Origin: an uncultured Oscillospiraceae bacterium
Lineage (GTDB): Bacteria > Bacillota > Clostridia > Oscillospirales > Oscillospiraceae
Direction: 5' to 3'
Assembly (NCBI GenBank): GCA_947628805.1
Contig: CANRBG010000009.1
Coordinates: 1-50,907 of the forward strand
DNA length: 50,907 bases
Both the position numbers and the translations under genes were made by a program. Below, piece by piece: positions 40,903 to 50,082 of the stretch (positions are counted from its first letter, which is position 1; every line of letters begins with the position of its first letter). Below the pieces are notes generated by a model. That model made no database searches, had not been told where the DNA came from, and worked only from the letters and a program-made list of their open reading frames with translations.

Positions 40903-40930
40903 ATTATAGCTCTTTCGGCCAGGAAGTCAA
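40903..40930 (-). promoter_or_regulatory. Sigma-A-type promoter of the sigma-H-like gene
   Basis: Read leftward, TTGACT (40930-40925) and a perfect TATAAT (40908-40903) are 16 bases apart. Confidence 0.7.
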
Positions 40931-40972
40931 GCATTTTTTACAAAATATGTACCATTTTTCAGGTAAAAATTG

Positions 40973-41012
40973 ACGAAAACCGGCGATTTGGCATCTTGTC
41001 GCCGGTTTTCGT
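40973..41012 (-). terminator. Terminator of the rimP-ruvB operon
   Basis: ACGAAAACCGGCGA (40973-40986) and TCGCCGGTTTTCGT (40999-41012) form a perfect 14-base stem with a 12-base loop, 23 bases after the ruvB stop. The T run after it, read leftward, is CAATTTTTACC. Confidence 0.75.
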
Positions 41013-41035
41013 TCCATATACTTACAAATATTAAC

Positions 41036-42076
41036 TTATATATCCAGCTTTTGCTGGCCCAGGTACTCGATACCCAGGTGTTCGTATGCCTTTTGGGTCA
41101 CGCACCGGCCCCGGAGGGTCCGGGTGAGAAAGCCCTGCTGAAGCAGGAACGGCTCGTACACGTCCTCCAGCGTCACCGCCTCCTCGTTGATGGTGGCGGC
41201 CAGGGCCTCCAGGCCCACCGGCCCGCCGTTATAAAGCTCGATGATGCTGCGAAGCATCCGCCGGTCCACATGGTCCAGCCCGGCCTTATCCACCTCCAAG
41301 CGCTGCAACGCCTCGTCGGCGATCTGGCGGGTTATGACGCCGGAGCCTTTCACTTGGGCAAAATCCCGGACCCGCCGGAGCATCCGGTTGGCGATACGGG
41401 GTGTGCCCCGGCTGCGGGAGGCGATCTCCACCGCGCCGGCGGGCTCGATCTCGATACCCAATATCCCCGCGCTGCGCTCCACGATCCGGCGCAGATCCTC
41501 GGTGCTGTAAAGCTCCAGCCGCAGGACCACCCCGAAGCGGTCCCGGAGCGGCGCGGAAAGCTGCCCGGAGCGGGTGGTGGCGCCGATCAGCGTAAAATGG
41601 GGCAGGTCCAGCCGGATGGAGTTGGCGGAAGGGCCCTTGCCCAGGATGATGTCGATGGAATAGTCCTCCATGGCGGGATAGAGTATTTCCTCCACGGAGC
41701 GGTTCAGCCGGTGTATCTCGTCCAGGAAGAGAATGTCGTTTTCCTGCAGATTCGTCAGCAACGCCACCAGATCCCCGGGCTTTTCGATGGCCGGGCCGGA
41801 GGTGATGCGCATGTTGACCCCCATCTCGTTGGCGATGACGCCGGCCAGTGTTGTCTTGCCAAGGCCCGGGGGGCCGTGCAGCAGCACATGGTCCAAAGGC
41901 TCGTTTCGGAGCTTGGCGGCCTCGATGAACACCGCCAGATTCTCCTTGGCTTTCTCCTGACCGGTGTATTCCGCCAGCCGCTTGGGCCGCAGAGACACCT
42001 CCGTGGCGTCCTCCGGCTGGAACGTGGCCGTGGTCAGGACCTCATCCTGTTCCTCAGCGGAAAAATTGATGCTCAC
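41036..42076 (-). CDS. ruvB: Holliday junction DNA helicase RuvB
   Basis: A 346-residue AAA+ motor that drives branch migration with RuvA. Walker A is [13 protein letters not shown], Walker [11 protein letters not shown], followed by the beta-hairpin region [15 protein letters not shown] that contacts RuvA. Sensor 1 lies in [10 protein letters not shown], the arginine finger in APLRDRFG, and the C-terminal winged helix has [17 protein letters not shown]. The start is GTG at 42076, with AGGTGGTGAGGG upstream. It is the last gene of the long operon, 14 bases after ruvA. Confidence 0.97.
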   Translation of the reverse strand: MSINFSAEEQDEVLTTATFQPEDATEVSLRPKRLAEYTGQEKAKENLAVFIEAAKLRNEPLDHVLLHGPPGLGKTTLAGVIANEMGVNMRITSGPAIEKPGDLVALLTNLQENDILFLDEIHRLNRSVEEILYPAMEDYSIDIILGKGPSANSIRLDLPHFTLIGATTRSGQLSAPLRDRFGVVLRLELYSTEDLRRIVERSAGILGIEIEPAGAVEIASRSRGTPRIANRMLRRVRDFAQVKGSGVITRQIADEALQRLEVDKAGLDHVDRRMLRSIIELYNGGPVGLEALAATINEEAVTLEDVYEPFLLQQGFLTRTLRGRCVTQKAYEHLGIEYLGQQKLDI

Positions 42077-42090
42077 AGGCCCTCACCACC

Positions 42091-42693
42091 TCACTTCACC
42101 ATATTGCGCAGGGCGGCCCGGATGGCGTCCTCCACGGACATGGAGTCCAGGTCCAGTCCCTTTACCGCCGCGGCGCATTCCGCCCGGCTGTAGCCAAGTA
42201 CGGTCAGCGCACTCATCACGTCGCCCATAGCGGACTTGTCCCCCGCCGCCGGAACGACCGGCGTCACACCGGCGCCGCCAAGGCCCTCCGCCTGCTTGCC
42301 CATCTTGTCCTTCAGTTCCAAAATGATGCGCTGGGCCAGACGCTTGCCAACGCCGGAGGCGGCCGTCAGGGCCTTTTCATCGTCCCCCAGCACCGCCATG
42401 CAAACGTGCTCCGGTGTGTTGACGGACAGGATAGCCGCCGCGACCTTCGGTCCCACGCCGGACACGGAGATCAGCATCTCGAAGCACTTCTTCTCTCCCA
42501 ACGTGGCAAAGCCAAAAAGTTCAAAGGCGTCCTCCCGGATCTGCTCGCAGATATAGAGCTTGGCAGGCTTTCCCATATGGAGCTGGCCCAGGGTGTTGGC
42601 CGTTGTATTCACCGCGAAGCCAACGCCGCCGCAGTCTATGACCGCCAGACCCGGCTCCAGCTCCGCCACCGTTCCGTTCAGATGGTAGAACAT
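42091..42693 (-). CDS. ruvA: Holliday junction protein RuvA
   Basis: A 200-residue tetrameric junction-binding protein. Domain I is an OB fold starting MFYHLNGTVAELEPG. Helix-hairpin-helix pairs follow in LISVSGVGPKVAAAIL and LTAASGVGKRLAQRII. A flexible, Gly/Val-rich linker near 130-150 leads to the three-helix domain III (VMSALTVLGYSRAECAAAV) that binds RuvB. ATG 42693 has AAGGAG upstream and lies 16 bases inside the ruvC gene. Confidence 0.96.
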   Translation of the reverse strand: MFYHLNGTVAELEPGLAVIDCGGVGFAVNTTANTLGQLHMGKPAKLYICEQIREDAFELFGFATLGEKKCFEMLISVSGVGPKVAAAILSVNTPEHVCMAVLGDDEKALTAASGVGKRLAQRIILELKDKMGKQAEGLGGAGVTPVVPAAGDKSAMGDVMSALTVLGYSRAECAAAVKGLDLDSMSVEDAIRAALRNMVK

Positions 42694-43193
42694 CCGCTCT
42701 CTCCTTCCTCCGACCCCAGGCGGCTGGTCATGCTCCTGGCGTGGCATATGGCCAGAGCCAGGGCGTCCGCCGCGTCGTCGGGCTTGGGCGGCGATTTCAT
42801 GTTCAAAAGCCGCTGGACCATGTATATGACCTGATTCTTCTTGGCGTTGCCGTACCCCACCACCGCCTGCTTCACCTGCATGGGGGTGTACTCATAGACC
42901 GGTACGCCGCTGCGGTACGCGCTCAGCAGGATCACCCCCCGGCCATGGGCCACGGCGATGCCCGTAGTGATGTTCTTGGAGAAGAACAGTTCCTCCACGG
43001 CGATAGCTTCCGGGGAAAAGGTGACGATCAGCTCGTTCAGATCGTTGTAGATCATGTCGAGCCGGGGCGAGAGAGGCGTATTGGGGGGCGTGGTAATGGC
43101 GCCGCAGGCCACGTAGGTGTTCTTTCCCCGGACCGCGTCCACTACGCCGAAGCCCACCGTTCCCACGCCGGGATCGATGCCCAGTATCCTCAC
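42678..43193 (-). CDS. ruvC: Holliday junction resolvase RuvC
   Basis: A 171-residue RNase H-fold nuclease that cuts junctions symmetrically. The four acidic active-site residues can be placed: D7 in ILGIDPGVGTVGFG, the Glu in AVEELFFSKN, and the two Asp in KPDDAADALALA. The start is GTG at 43193, overlapping the ribF stop (GTGA), with GGAGGG nine bases upstream. The ruvC-ruvA-ruvB order is complete. Confidence 0.96.
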   Translation of the reverse strand: MRILGIDPGVGTVGFGVVDAVRGKNTYVACGAITTPPNTPLSPRLDMIYNDLNELIVTFSPEAIAVEELFFSKNITTGIAVAHGRGVILLSAYRSGVPVYEYTPMQVKQAVVGYGNAKKNQVIYMVQRLLNMKSPPKPDDAADALALAICHARSMTSRLGSEEGESGCSTI

Positions 43194-44104
43194 CGCGCCT
43201 GTCCCTCCTGTGCCTGAAAATACCGCCGGGTGTTCTCGATATCCCGCCGGATCTGGGCCGCCAGCGCCTCCGCCGAGTCAAACCGTGTCTCGTCCCGGAG
43301 AAATGACAGAAACTCGACGCGCACCTGCTCCCCGTAAAGGTCACCGGCAAAGTCCAGCAGATTTGTCTCCACGGTCACATGACGCCCCTCGTCGGTGAAG
43401 GTGGGCCGCACGCCCACATTGGTCACCGCGGGGACGGGGCCGGACCGCAGCCAGGCCCGGGCGGCGTATACCCCGTACCGGGGCACGATCACTCCCTCCG
43501 GGATGGGAAAGTTGATGGTGGGGATGCCCATCCGGCGGCCCCGCTGGTAGCCGTGGACCACCTGGGCGGACAGCTCATAGGGATGGCCCAGAAACCGGGC
43601 GGCCGTGCCCATATCCCCTGCCGCCACCAGGGCGCGGATATAGGTGGAGCTCACCACGATCCCGTCCAGGACCACCTGCTCCACCACGTCGCAGCCCACG
43701 CCGTTTTCGCCGCACCAGCCCGCGATGCGCTCCGCCGTGCCAAGGCCTTTCCAGCCACAGCAGAAATCCCGGCCCATGACCAGATGCACCGCGCCCAGCT
43801 GATCCACCACCGAGCGGATGAAGTCCTCCCAGGGGGTCCGCATGAACGCGCCGTCAAAGTGGAGCGTCACCACATCGTGGATACCACCCACACGACCGAT
43901 CAGGTCCTCCCGGTCCGCCATGCTCTCCAAAAGGGGCACGTCCACGCCCCGGACCACCTTGTCCGGGTGGGCGTCAAAGGTGATCACCGTGGGAACGGCG
44001 TCCAGCCGGGCCGCCTGTTCCCGGGCCTTTGCCATCAGCGCCTGATGGCCCAGATGCACGCCGTCGAAAAAGCCAAGCGCGGCGACGCGCCGTATGTTTT
44101 GCAT
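43190..44104 (-). CDS. ribF: Bifunctional riboflavin kinase/FAD synthetase
   Basis: A 304-residue enzyme that makes FMN and FAD. The N-terminal nucleotidyltransferase domain has ALGFFDGVHLGHQAL (9-23), MGRDFCCGWKGLG and the SSTYIR motif. The C-terminal kinase domain has the GIPTINFPIPEGVIVPRYGVY region, split here into GIPTINFP and RYGVYAA, with METNLLDF-like VETNLLDF and the catalytic Glu. Its ATG directly follows the truB stop without a spacer. The truB-ribF pairing is conserved in Firmicutes. Confidence 0.95.
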   Translation of the reverse strand: MQNIRRVAALGFFDGVHLGHQALMAKAREQAARLDAVPTVITFDAHPDKVVRGVDVPLLESMADREDLIGRVGGIHDVVTLHFDGAFMRTPWEDFIRSVVDQLGAVHLVMGRDFCCGWKGLGTAERIAGWCGENGVGCDVVEQVVLDGIVVSSTYIRALVAAGDMGTAARFLGHPYELSAQVVHGYQRGRRMGIPTINFPIPEGVIVPRYGVYAARAWLRSGPVPAVTNVGVRPTFTDEGRHVTVETNLLDFAGDLYGEQVRVEFLSFLRDETRFDSAEALAAQIRRDIENTRRYFQAQEGQAR

Positions 44105-44797
44105 CTATCCCTCTCCCCCTTGGGTGATAAGCTCCAGGGGCAGGATATACCCCTCCGGGTCCTGGCGGATCTGCTCCAGGGTATGGGCCTGATCCACCGT
44201 GAACCGGCCGGCCCGCACCCGCCGCAGGGCGCTCATGCACCCACCGCAGCCAAGGGCCTGGCCGATGTCGGCGCACAGCGTGCGGATATAGGTGCCCTTG
44301 GAGCACTCGATCTCCAATCCCCAGTCCCCCGCCTGGTCCTGGTCGGTCAGGGTCAGCCGGTGTATGGTCACGGGCCGGGGCTCGCGCTCCACGCTGCCGC
44401 CCCGCCGGGCGATCTCATAGAGCTTCTTGCCCCGGACCTTGATGGCGGAATACATGGGCGGCACCTGCATGATGGGGCCCCGAAAGCCCCCTAACGCCGC
44501 CTCTATGGTCTCCCGGTCCGGCGCGGCCGGCTCGCATTTCAGCACGGTTCCCCAGATGTCCTGGGTGTCCGTGACCGTGCCCAGCCGGAGGCGGGCGGCG
44601 TATTCCTTAACGTCGTTTTCCGCGTATTTGGCCGCCTTTGTCCCCTTGCCGGTCAGCACCACAAGAAGGCCCGTGGCATTGGGGTCCAATGTCCCGGTGT
44701 GGCCGATATGCCTTTCGTGCAACACGCCCCGCAGATGGGCGCACACGTCCATACTGGTCCAGCCGGACGGCTTGTCCACCAGCAGCAGACCGTCCAT
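44105..44797 (-). CDS. truB: tRNA pseudouridine-55 synthase TruB, short form
   Basis: A 230-residue enzyme that makes pseudouridine 55 in the T loop of tRNAs. The nucleophile is the Asp in [14 protein letters not shown] (near 39). [29 protein letters not shown] and [15 protein letters not shown] are normal. It ends soon after [14 protein letters not shown], so the C-terminal PUA-like RNA-binding extension found in B. subtilis and E. coli enzymes is largely missing. The stop is clear and the next gene follows at once. The ATG overlaps the nrnA stop (TGATG). Confidence 0.95.
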   Translation of the reverse strand: MDGLLLVDKPSGWTSMDVCAHLRGVLHERHIGHTGTLDPNATGLLVVLTGKGTKAAKYAENDVKEYAARLRLGTVTDTQDIWGTVLKCEPAAPDRETIEAALGGFRGPIMQVPPMYSAIKVRGKKLYEIARRGGSVEREPRPVTIHRLTLTDQDQAGDWGLEIECSKGTYIRTLCADIGQALGCGGCMSALRRVRAGRFTVDQAHTLEQIRQDPEGYILPLELITQGGEG

Positions 44798-45747
44798 CAG
44801 AGAGCCTCCAGAATATCCCAGACGATCACGTCACACGTCTCATCCGGATCGGAATGGACCGTGCAGCCCGCCGCCATTCGATGGCCGCCGCCGCCGTGGA
44901 GCTCGCAGATCGCCGCGGAGTCAAAGTCCTCCCCGCTGCGCAGACTCACCTTGCACAGGCCCGGCTCCAGCTCCCGGATCGTCACCGCCACCCGGTTGCC
45001 GGCCACCCGGCCCGCCAAAGAGGCCAGGTCCTCGCAGTCATCCTCGGTGGCGCCGACCTCCTCCAGCATATCCAGCGTCACGGTGGCCACCGTGACGCAA
45101 CCGTTTTCCCCGAACCGCTTCATATTGCTGTAGATGAGCCCTTCCAGCCGCAGGCGGGCATAGGAAAATGTCCGGAAAAGCAGTTTGTTAAGATGTTTAT
45201 GGTCCGCGCCCGCGTCGATGAGCTCAGCCGCCGCCCGGTGGGTGTCCGCCTTGGTGTTGGCATAGACGAAGCAGCCGCAGTCCGTGCTCACCGCCACGTA
45301 CAGGAAGTTGGCCGCCGTCACGTCCAGCTTGCCCAGGGCCATCTTGCCCAGCTCCAGCACGATCTCCCCACAGGAGGCCTTCTCCGGCAGACACAGAAGC
45401 TGCGCGGCATAGCCGCTGTTGGTGGGATGATGATCGATGCACAGATCCACCTTCCCCTTTTTGGGATACCCCTCCGGGAACAGGTTTTCCGACGCCAGAT
45501 CCACCGCCACGGTGCAGGCGGGCTGGAATCCCTCCGGAGCCACATAGGGCGAGACGAATGGATCATACGTGTCCGTCACCTGGGGGTTATCATAAAGATA
45601 GGCGGTCTTCCCCATCCGGCGAAGGATATGACAAAGGGCGGCGGCACTGCCGAGCGTGTCGCCGTCCGGGCGGATATGGGTCAGAATCAGATATCCGTCG
45701 TGATTTTTCAGATAGTCGAAGCAGTCATTCAGATTCATTGTCGTCAT
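44797..45747 (-). CDS. nrnA: DHH-family phosphoesterase, NrnA-like
   Basis: A 316-residue DHH/DHHA1 protein. Such enzymes degrade short RNA oligonucleotides (nanoRNA) and dephosphorylate 3'-phosphoadenosine 5'-phosphate. Metal-binding motifs are [13 protein letters not shown] (about 22-34), the naming motif in [10 protein letters not shown], and [12 protein letters not shown]. The C-terminal DHHA1 domain has [10 protein letters not shown]. It lies between rbfA and truB as in other Firmicutes. The ATG at 45747 is 23 bases inside rbfA; a second ATG three codons on is an alternative start. Confidence 0.93.
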   Translation of the reverse strand: MTTMNLNDCFDYLKNHDGYLILTHIRPDGDTLGSAAALCHILRRMGKTAYLYDNPQVTDTYDPFVSPYVAPEGFQPACTVAVDLASENLFPEGYPKKGKVDLCIDHHPTNSGYAAQLLCLPEKASCGEIVLELGKMALGKLDVTAANFLYVAVSTDCGCFVYANTKADTHRAAAELIDAGADHKHLNKLLFRTFSYARLRLEGLIYSNMKRFGENGCVTVATVTLDMLEEVGATEDDCEDLASLAGRVAGNRVAVTIRELEPGLCKVSLRSGEDFDSAAICELHGGGGHRMAAGCTVHSDPDETCDVIVWDILEAL

Positions 45748-46093
45748 GTTGAATATCCAAGTCGCTGATCAGTTTATTGATATAGGCCCCGTGGGCGATG
45801 GAGTCGTCCAGCACGAAGGTAAGCTCCGGCGTGTACCGCAGGTCCAGACTGTGGCCCAGCTCACGGCGCAGATACCCTGCCACGGACTTGAGCCCGCGCA
45901 TCATCTGCTTTTCGTCGTACTGGCCCAGCACGCTCACGTAGACCTTGCAGTGGCGCAGGTCGTTGGTGGTGTCCGTATGGGTCACGGTGAGCATGGCGCC
46001 CTGCTGGATGCGGGGGTCCTTGACCTGGCGGAGCTTTTCCGCCAGGACTCGGCGGATGTCGTCGTTGATACGGTCGATATGGTGGTTAGGCAT
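45725..46093 (-). CDS. rbfA: Ribosome-binding factor A
   Basis: A 122-residue KH-fold protein that helps mature the 30S subunit and its 16S rRNA 5' end. RINDDIRRVLAEKL, the LTVTHTDTTNDLRHCKVYVS strand region and the LRYTPELTFVLDDS end are family signatures. It overlaps the infB stop by eight bases. A short acidic tail (DDNESE) follows the fold. Confidence 0.95.
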   Translation of the reverse strand: MPNHHIDRINDDIRRVLAEKLRQVKDPRIQQGAMLTVTHTDTTNDLRHCKVYVSVLGQYDEKQMMRGLKSVAGYLRRELGHSLDLRYTPELTFVLDDSIAHGAYINKLISDLDIQHDDNESE

Positions 46094-48425
46094 TGATCTG
46101 CTCCATCACAAAGCACTCGATAACGTCCTGTTCCTTAATGTCGTTGAACTTCTCCACCTGCATACCGCACTCGTACCCGGCGGCCACCTCACGCACGTCG
46201 TCCTTGAACCGGCGCAGGCTGGCAAGATCTCCCTCGTAGATGACCACATTGTCCCGCAGGACCCGGACCTTGCAGCTGCGCTGGATCTTGCCGTCCAGCA
46301 CGTAGCAGCCGCACACGGTACCCACCTTGGAGACCTTGTAGGTCTGGCGGACCTCGGCGTGGCCGATGATCTTCTCCTGGAACTTGGGCGCCAGCATGCC
46401 CTTCATGGCCGCTTCGATCTCGTTGATGCAGTCATAGATGACCCGATACAGCCGGATATCCACATCGGAGCGGGTGGCGCTCTCCCGGGCGGCGCTGTCA
46501 GGCCGCACGTTGAAGCCCACGATCACCGCGTCGGAGGTGGAGGCCAGCATCACGTCGGACTCGTTGATGGCGCCCACGGCACAGTGGATCACCCGCACCC
46601 GGACCTCCTCGTTGGACAGCTTCTCCAGCGAGGCCTTCACCGCCTCCGCGCTGCCCTTCACGTCCGCCTTGACGATAATGTTGAAGTCCTTCATCTCGCC
46701 CTCCTGGATCCGGGCGAACAAATCGTCCAGGGACACCTTCTTGGGGGCTGTGTTGGCGGCCAGCTTGGCCTTGGCCTTGCGCTCTTCCACCAACTCACGG
46801 GCCATGCGCTCGTCGGTAACGGCGTTGAAAGTGTCGCCGGCGTTGGGGACCTCGCTCATGCCGGCGATCTCCACCGGCACGGAGGGACCGGCCTCGGTGA
46901 CCCGCTGGCCCTTGTCGTTGATCATGGTCCGCACCTTGCCCACCGCCGTGCCGGCGATGATCACATCGCCCTGGCGCAGCGTACCGTTTTGCACCAGCAC
47001 GGTCATGATGGGACCCCGGCCCTTGTCCAGCCGTGCCTCGATGACCGCGCCGCTGGCGGAGCGGTTCGGATTGGCCCGCAGGCCAAGCATCTCCGTCTGC
47101 AGAGCCAGCATCTCCAGAAGCGAATCCACACCCTCGCCGGTCTTGGCGGAGATGGGACAGACGATGGTCTCACCGCCCCATTCCTCGGGCACCAGGTCGT
47201 ACTCGGTCAGCTCTTGCTTGACACGCTCGGCGTTGGCGCCGGGCATATCCATCTTATTGATCGCCACGATGACGGGGATGTTGGCCGCCTTGGCATGGTT
47301 GATGGACTCCACGGTCTGGGGCTTGATGCCCTCCGTGGCGGCCACCACCAGGATAGCCACGTCCGTCACCATGGCGCCGCGAGCGCGCATAGAGGTGAAC
47401 GCCTCGTGACCCGGGGTGTCCAGGAACGTGACGGGATTGCCGTCGATATCCACCACATAGGCGCCGATGGCCTGGGTGATGCCCCCGGCCTCGCCGGCCG
47501 CCACCTTGGTGTTGCGGATATAGTCCAGCAGGGACGTCTTGCCGTGGTCCACGTGGCCCATGACCACCACCACCGGCGCACGGGGCGCCAGTTCCTCGTC
47601 CGTGTCCACATGGTCGTCGATGAGCCGTTCCTCCACGGTCACGACCACCTCATGCTCCACCTTGCAGTTGAATTCCATGGCCACCAGCGCCGCAGTGTCG
47701 TAGTCGATGATATCGGGCAGGCCCGCCATGACGCCCATGCGGACCAGCTTACGGACCACCTCCGCGCCGCTCTTTTTCATGCGCACGGCCAGCTCCTGCA
47801 CGCTGATCTCGTCAGGGATCTGGACCCGGGTAGGCGCTTTCTTGGCGATCTCGAACTGGAGCCGCTGCATCTTGTCGCGCTCCTCCTGACGGCGTTTCGC
47901 GCTGGCGGCTGCGGCGTTCTGACGCTGCTTGTTGCGGTTGCCGATCTTCTCCTTGCCGTGCTTCATCTTCTCGGCACGGTCGCCAGCCATCCGGTCGAAG
48001 CGCTCGTCGTACTTGGAGAGATTGGTGTTGACAGAGCCTCTGGTGTCCACCACCTTCTTCTGGGGCATCTGCTTGGGGACATGGGGCTTGTCGGGCTTGG
48101 GCTGTTTGGACTGCTGTTGGGCCGGGGCCGCGGCGGGCGCGCCCTGGGCAGGCTTCTGTCCCTGGCCGGCCTGGGCCTTTGGAGCGGGAGCGTCGGCGGG
48201 CTTGGGAGCCGGCGCGGCGGAATCGGCAAAGACCTCCGCGATGCTCTCCACCTGGTTGTGCTGGGTCATATACTCGAAAATAATGCTGAGTTCCTCGTCC
48301 TCCAACACCTGCATGTGGTTCTTGGGGGTCGTGGCATATTCCGTCAATATCTCCGTAATGACCTTGGAGGTGACGCCAAAGTCCTTGGCCACCTCGTGCA
48401 CACGATATTTTACCAAACTACTCAT
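46086..48425 (-). CDS. infB: Translation initiation factor IF-2
   Basis: A 779-residue GTPase that brings initiator tRNA to the 30S subunit. The N-terminal IF2_N domain (KYRVHEVAKDFGVTSKVI) is followed by an Ala/Pro/Gln/Lys-rich linker to about residue 200 and a second IF2_N domain. The G domain has G1 GHVDHGKTSLLD, G3 DTPGHEAF and G4 NKMD. Domains II to IV follow, ending at a C-terminal fMet-tRNA-binding barrel. The ATG at 48425 overlaps the ylxQ stop (ATGA), with GGAGGAG upstream. Confidence 0.97.
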   Translation of the reverse strand: MSSLVKYRVHEVAKDFGVTSKVITEILTEYATTPKNHMQVLEDEELSIIFEYMTQHNQVESIAEVFADSAAPAPKPADAPAPKAQAGQGQKPAQGAPAAAPAQQQSKQPKPDKPHVPKQMPQKKVVDTRGSVNTNLSKYDERFDRMAGDRAEKMKHGKEKIGNRNKQRQNAAAASAKRRQEERDKMQRLQFEIAKKAPTRVQIPDEISVQELAVRMKKSGAEVVRKLVRMGVMAGLPDIIDYDTAALVAMEFNCKVEHEVVVTVEERLIDDHVDTDEELAPRAPVVVVMGHVDHGKTSLLDYIRNTKVAAGEAGGITQAIGAYVVDIDGNPVTFLDTPGHEAFTSMRARGAMVTDVAILVVAATEGIKPQTVESINHAKAANIPVIVAINKMDMPGANAERVKQELTEYDLVPEEWGGETIVCPISAKTGEGVDSLLEMLALQTEMLGLRANPNRSASGAVIEARLDKGRGPIMTVLVQNGTLRQGDVIIAGTAVGKVRTMINDKGQRVTEAGPSVPVEIAGMSEVPNAGDTFNAVTDERMARELVEERKAKAKLAANTAPKKVSLDDLFARIQEGEMKDFNIIVKADVKGSAEAVKASLEKLSNEEVRVRVIHCAVGAINESDVMLASTSDAVIVGFNVRPDSAARESATRSDVDIRLYRVIYDCINEIEAAMKGMLAPKFQEKIIGHAEVRQTYKVSKVGTVCGCYVLDGKIQRSCKVRVLRDNVVIYEGDLASLRRFKDDVREVAAGYECGMQVEKFNDIKEQDVIECFVMEQINA

Positions 48426-48754
48426 ACTCGCTCCTCCTCATTTCCGCGGCCGTCGCCCGCGGCTTTCCGAAATGCCGCCGCCAGGCCCTCGTCGCATATC
48501 ATCACCATCGCCACGGGGTCGCCCCGGCCAATGGCGTCGGCCAGTGTCCGCTTCGTGTAGCCGGACGCAAAGACCGTCCGGCCCCGGTCCCGGGCCAGAG
48601 CCCGGACCGTGTCCAGGGCGCTGTGCCCGGCGTCAGACGCCGCCACCAGAAGTCCTTTGGCGTTTGCGCGAAGCCTGCCCGCGCAGTCCTCCGCGCCCAC
48701 GGCCAGCCGTCCCGCCCGGGCCGCCAGGCCAAGATAACCCAGGGCCTTATCCAT
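48422..48754 (-). CDS. ylxQ: L7Ae-family ribosomal protein YlxQ
   Basis: A 110-residue protein of the L7Ae/L30e fold, which binds kink-turn RNA. It begins MDKALGYLGLAARAGRLAVG and has LLVAASDAGHSALDTV and VFASGYTKRTLADAIGRG, the usual YlxQ landmarks. The ATG at 48754 lies eight bases inside ylxR. Its position between ylxR and infB is conserved in Firmicutes. The RNA target is not established. Confidence 0.9.
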   Translation of the reverse strand: MDKALGYLGLAARAGRLAVGAEDCAGRLRANAKGLLVAASDAGHSALDTVRALARDRGRTVFASGYTKRTLADAIGRGDPVAMVMICDEGLAAAFRKAAGDGRGNEEERV

Positions 48755-49010
48755 CCGTTGCCTCGATGGCCGCCGCCAAAATATCGTATGTCTCTGGGCT
48801 GATGGACGTCTCCAGCATGCGCTCCAGAGCCCGGCTCTTGCGGGCCTTGGCAAGGCACGCGCTCTTGCGGCAGATATAGGCGCCCCGGCCGGGGACCTTG
48901 CCTCCCGCGTCCGCCACGATCTCGCCGGCGGGCGTGCGCACGACGCGTATGAGCTCCTTTTTCGGCGCCCGCTCCCGGCAGCCGGCGCACATCCGCACAG
49001 GCTCCGCCAT
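48747..49010 (-). CDS. ylxR: YlxR/RnpM family protein (DUF448)
   Basis: An 87-residue protein of the YlxR family. MCAGCRERAPKKELIRVVR at the N terminus and PGRGAYICRKSACLAKA are the conserved RNA-binding surface with its Cys residues. In B. subtilis, YlxR (renamed RnpM) binds RNase P RNA and reduces RNase P activity. The RNase P RNA gene is at the other end of this window. It starts three bases after nusA, with only a weak Shine-Dalgarno, and overlaps ylxQ. Confidence 0.93.
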   Translation of the reverse strand: MAEPVRMCAGCRERAPKKELIRVVRTPAGEIVADAGGKVPGRGAYICRKSACLAKARKSRALERMLETSISPETYDILAAAIEATDG

Positions 49011-49013
49011 AGA

Positions 49014-50066
49014 TCAGTCCTCGCTCTCCGGCTTGATGTCGATCTTGATGCCGGTCAGCTTCGCCGCCAGGCGGGCGTTCTGGCCCTCCTTGCCGATGGC
49101 CAGAGAGAGCTGGTTATCCGGTACGATGACCCGGCAGGACTTGCCCTCCTCGTCCATGTATACGTTGATGACCTCCGCCGGGGAAAGAGCCGCGGCCACG
49201 TATTCCTCCGGGATCTCGCTGTACTTGACGATGTCGATCTTCTCCCCGCCCAGCTCGTCCACGATGCTGGACACGCGGCCGCCACGGGGACCTACGCAGG
49301 CCCCGATGGGGTCCACGTCCGCCGCCGTGCTCCACACGGCCATCTTGGTCCGGGAGCCGGCCTCCCGGGCGATGGACATGATCTCCACCGTGCCATCGGC
49401 AATCTCGGGCACCTCCAGCTCGAAAAGCCGCTTCACCAGCACGGGATGAGTCCGGCTGATGAGCACCTGGGGCCCACGGGCGGACTTGCGCACCTCGATC
49501 ACGTACACCTTCACCCGCTGGCCCTCCGTCAGGACCTCGTCCCGGATCTGCTCGTTCACGCTCAAAAGCGCGTCCGTGTACTCGGCGTTAGAGCTGATCT
49601 TCATGGAGATGTTGCCGGTGCGCGGGTCGATACGGGCCACTTCGCCGGTGAGGATCTCGTGCTCATGGCTGGTGAACTCGTCGTAGATCAGACCGCGCTC
49701 CGCCTCCCGGATGCCCTGGATGATCACCTGCTTGGCGTTCTGGGCCGCGATGCGTCCCAGCTCCTTGGTGTTCACGGGAACCTTGATCTGACCGCCCACC
49801 TTGGCCCGCTTGGAGATCTTGTGGGCCTGCTCCAGGGTCATCTCCACGGCGGGATTTTCCACCTGGTCCACCACGGTGGTGACCACGTACATCTCGATCT
49901 TTTTCTTATCCTCGTCAAGCTCTACCACCACGTTGTCCGCCGCGTCCGGATTGTCCTTCCGGAAGGCGGTCACCATGGCCTGGTTGATCTTGTCGTACAT
50001 ATATTCCCGGGGTATGCCCTTTTCCCGTTCCAGATCCTCTATGGCGGCAAAAAACTCGGCGTTCAT
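49014..50066 (-). CDS. nusA: Transcription factor NusA
   Basis: A 350-residue elongation factor that binds RNA polymerase and affects pausing, termination and antitermination. The N-terminal polymerase-binding domain (MNAEFFAAIEDLEREKGI) is followed by an S1 domain (about 135-200) and two KH domains with GACVGPRGGRVSSIVDELGG and LAIGKEGQNARLAAKLTG. The acidic C-terminal repeats of E. coli NusA are absent, as usual in Firmicutes. GGAGGAG precedes the ATG. The gene is 16 bases downstream of rimP. Confidence 0.96.
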   Translation of the reverse strand: MNAEFFAAIEDLEREKGIPREYMYDKINQAMVTAFRKDNPDAADNVVVELDEDKKKIEMYVVTTVVDQVENPAVEMTLEQAHKISKRAKVGGQIKVPVNTKELGRIAAQNAKQVIIQGIREAERGLIYDEFTSHEHEILTGEVARIDPRTGNISMKISSNAEYTDALLSVNEQIRDEVLTEGQRVKVYVIEVRKSARGPQVLISRTHPVLVKRLFELEVPEIADGTVEIMSIAREAGSRTKMAVWSTAADVDPIGACVGPRGGRVSSIVDELGGEKIDIVKYSEIPEEYVAAALSPAEVINVYMDEEGKSCRVIVPDNQLSLAIGKEGQNARLAAKLTGIKIDIKPESED

Positions 50067-50082
50067 CGCTTCTCTCCTCCGA

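Noticed and set aside
45945-48560. 871-codon plus-strand frame across infB
   Set aside because: Antisense to IF-2, with low-complexity His/Leu/Gly content and no ribosome site. IF-2 on the minus strand is unmistakable.
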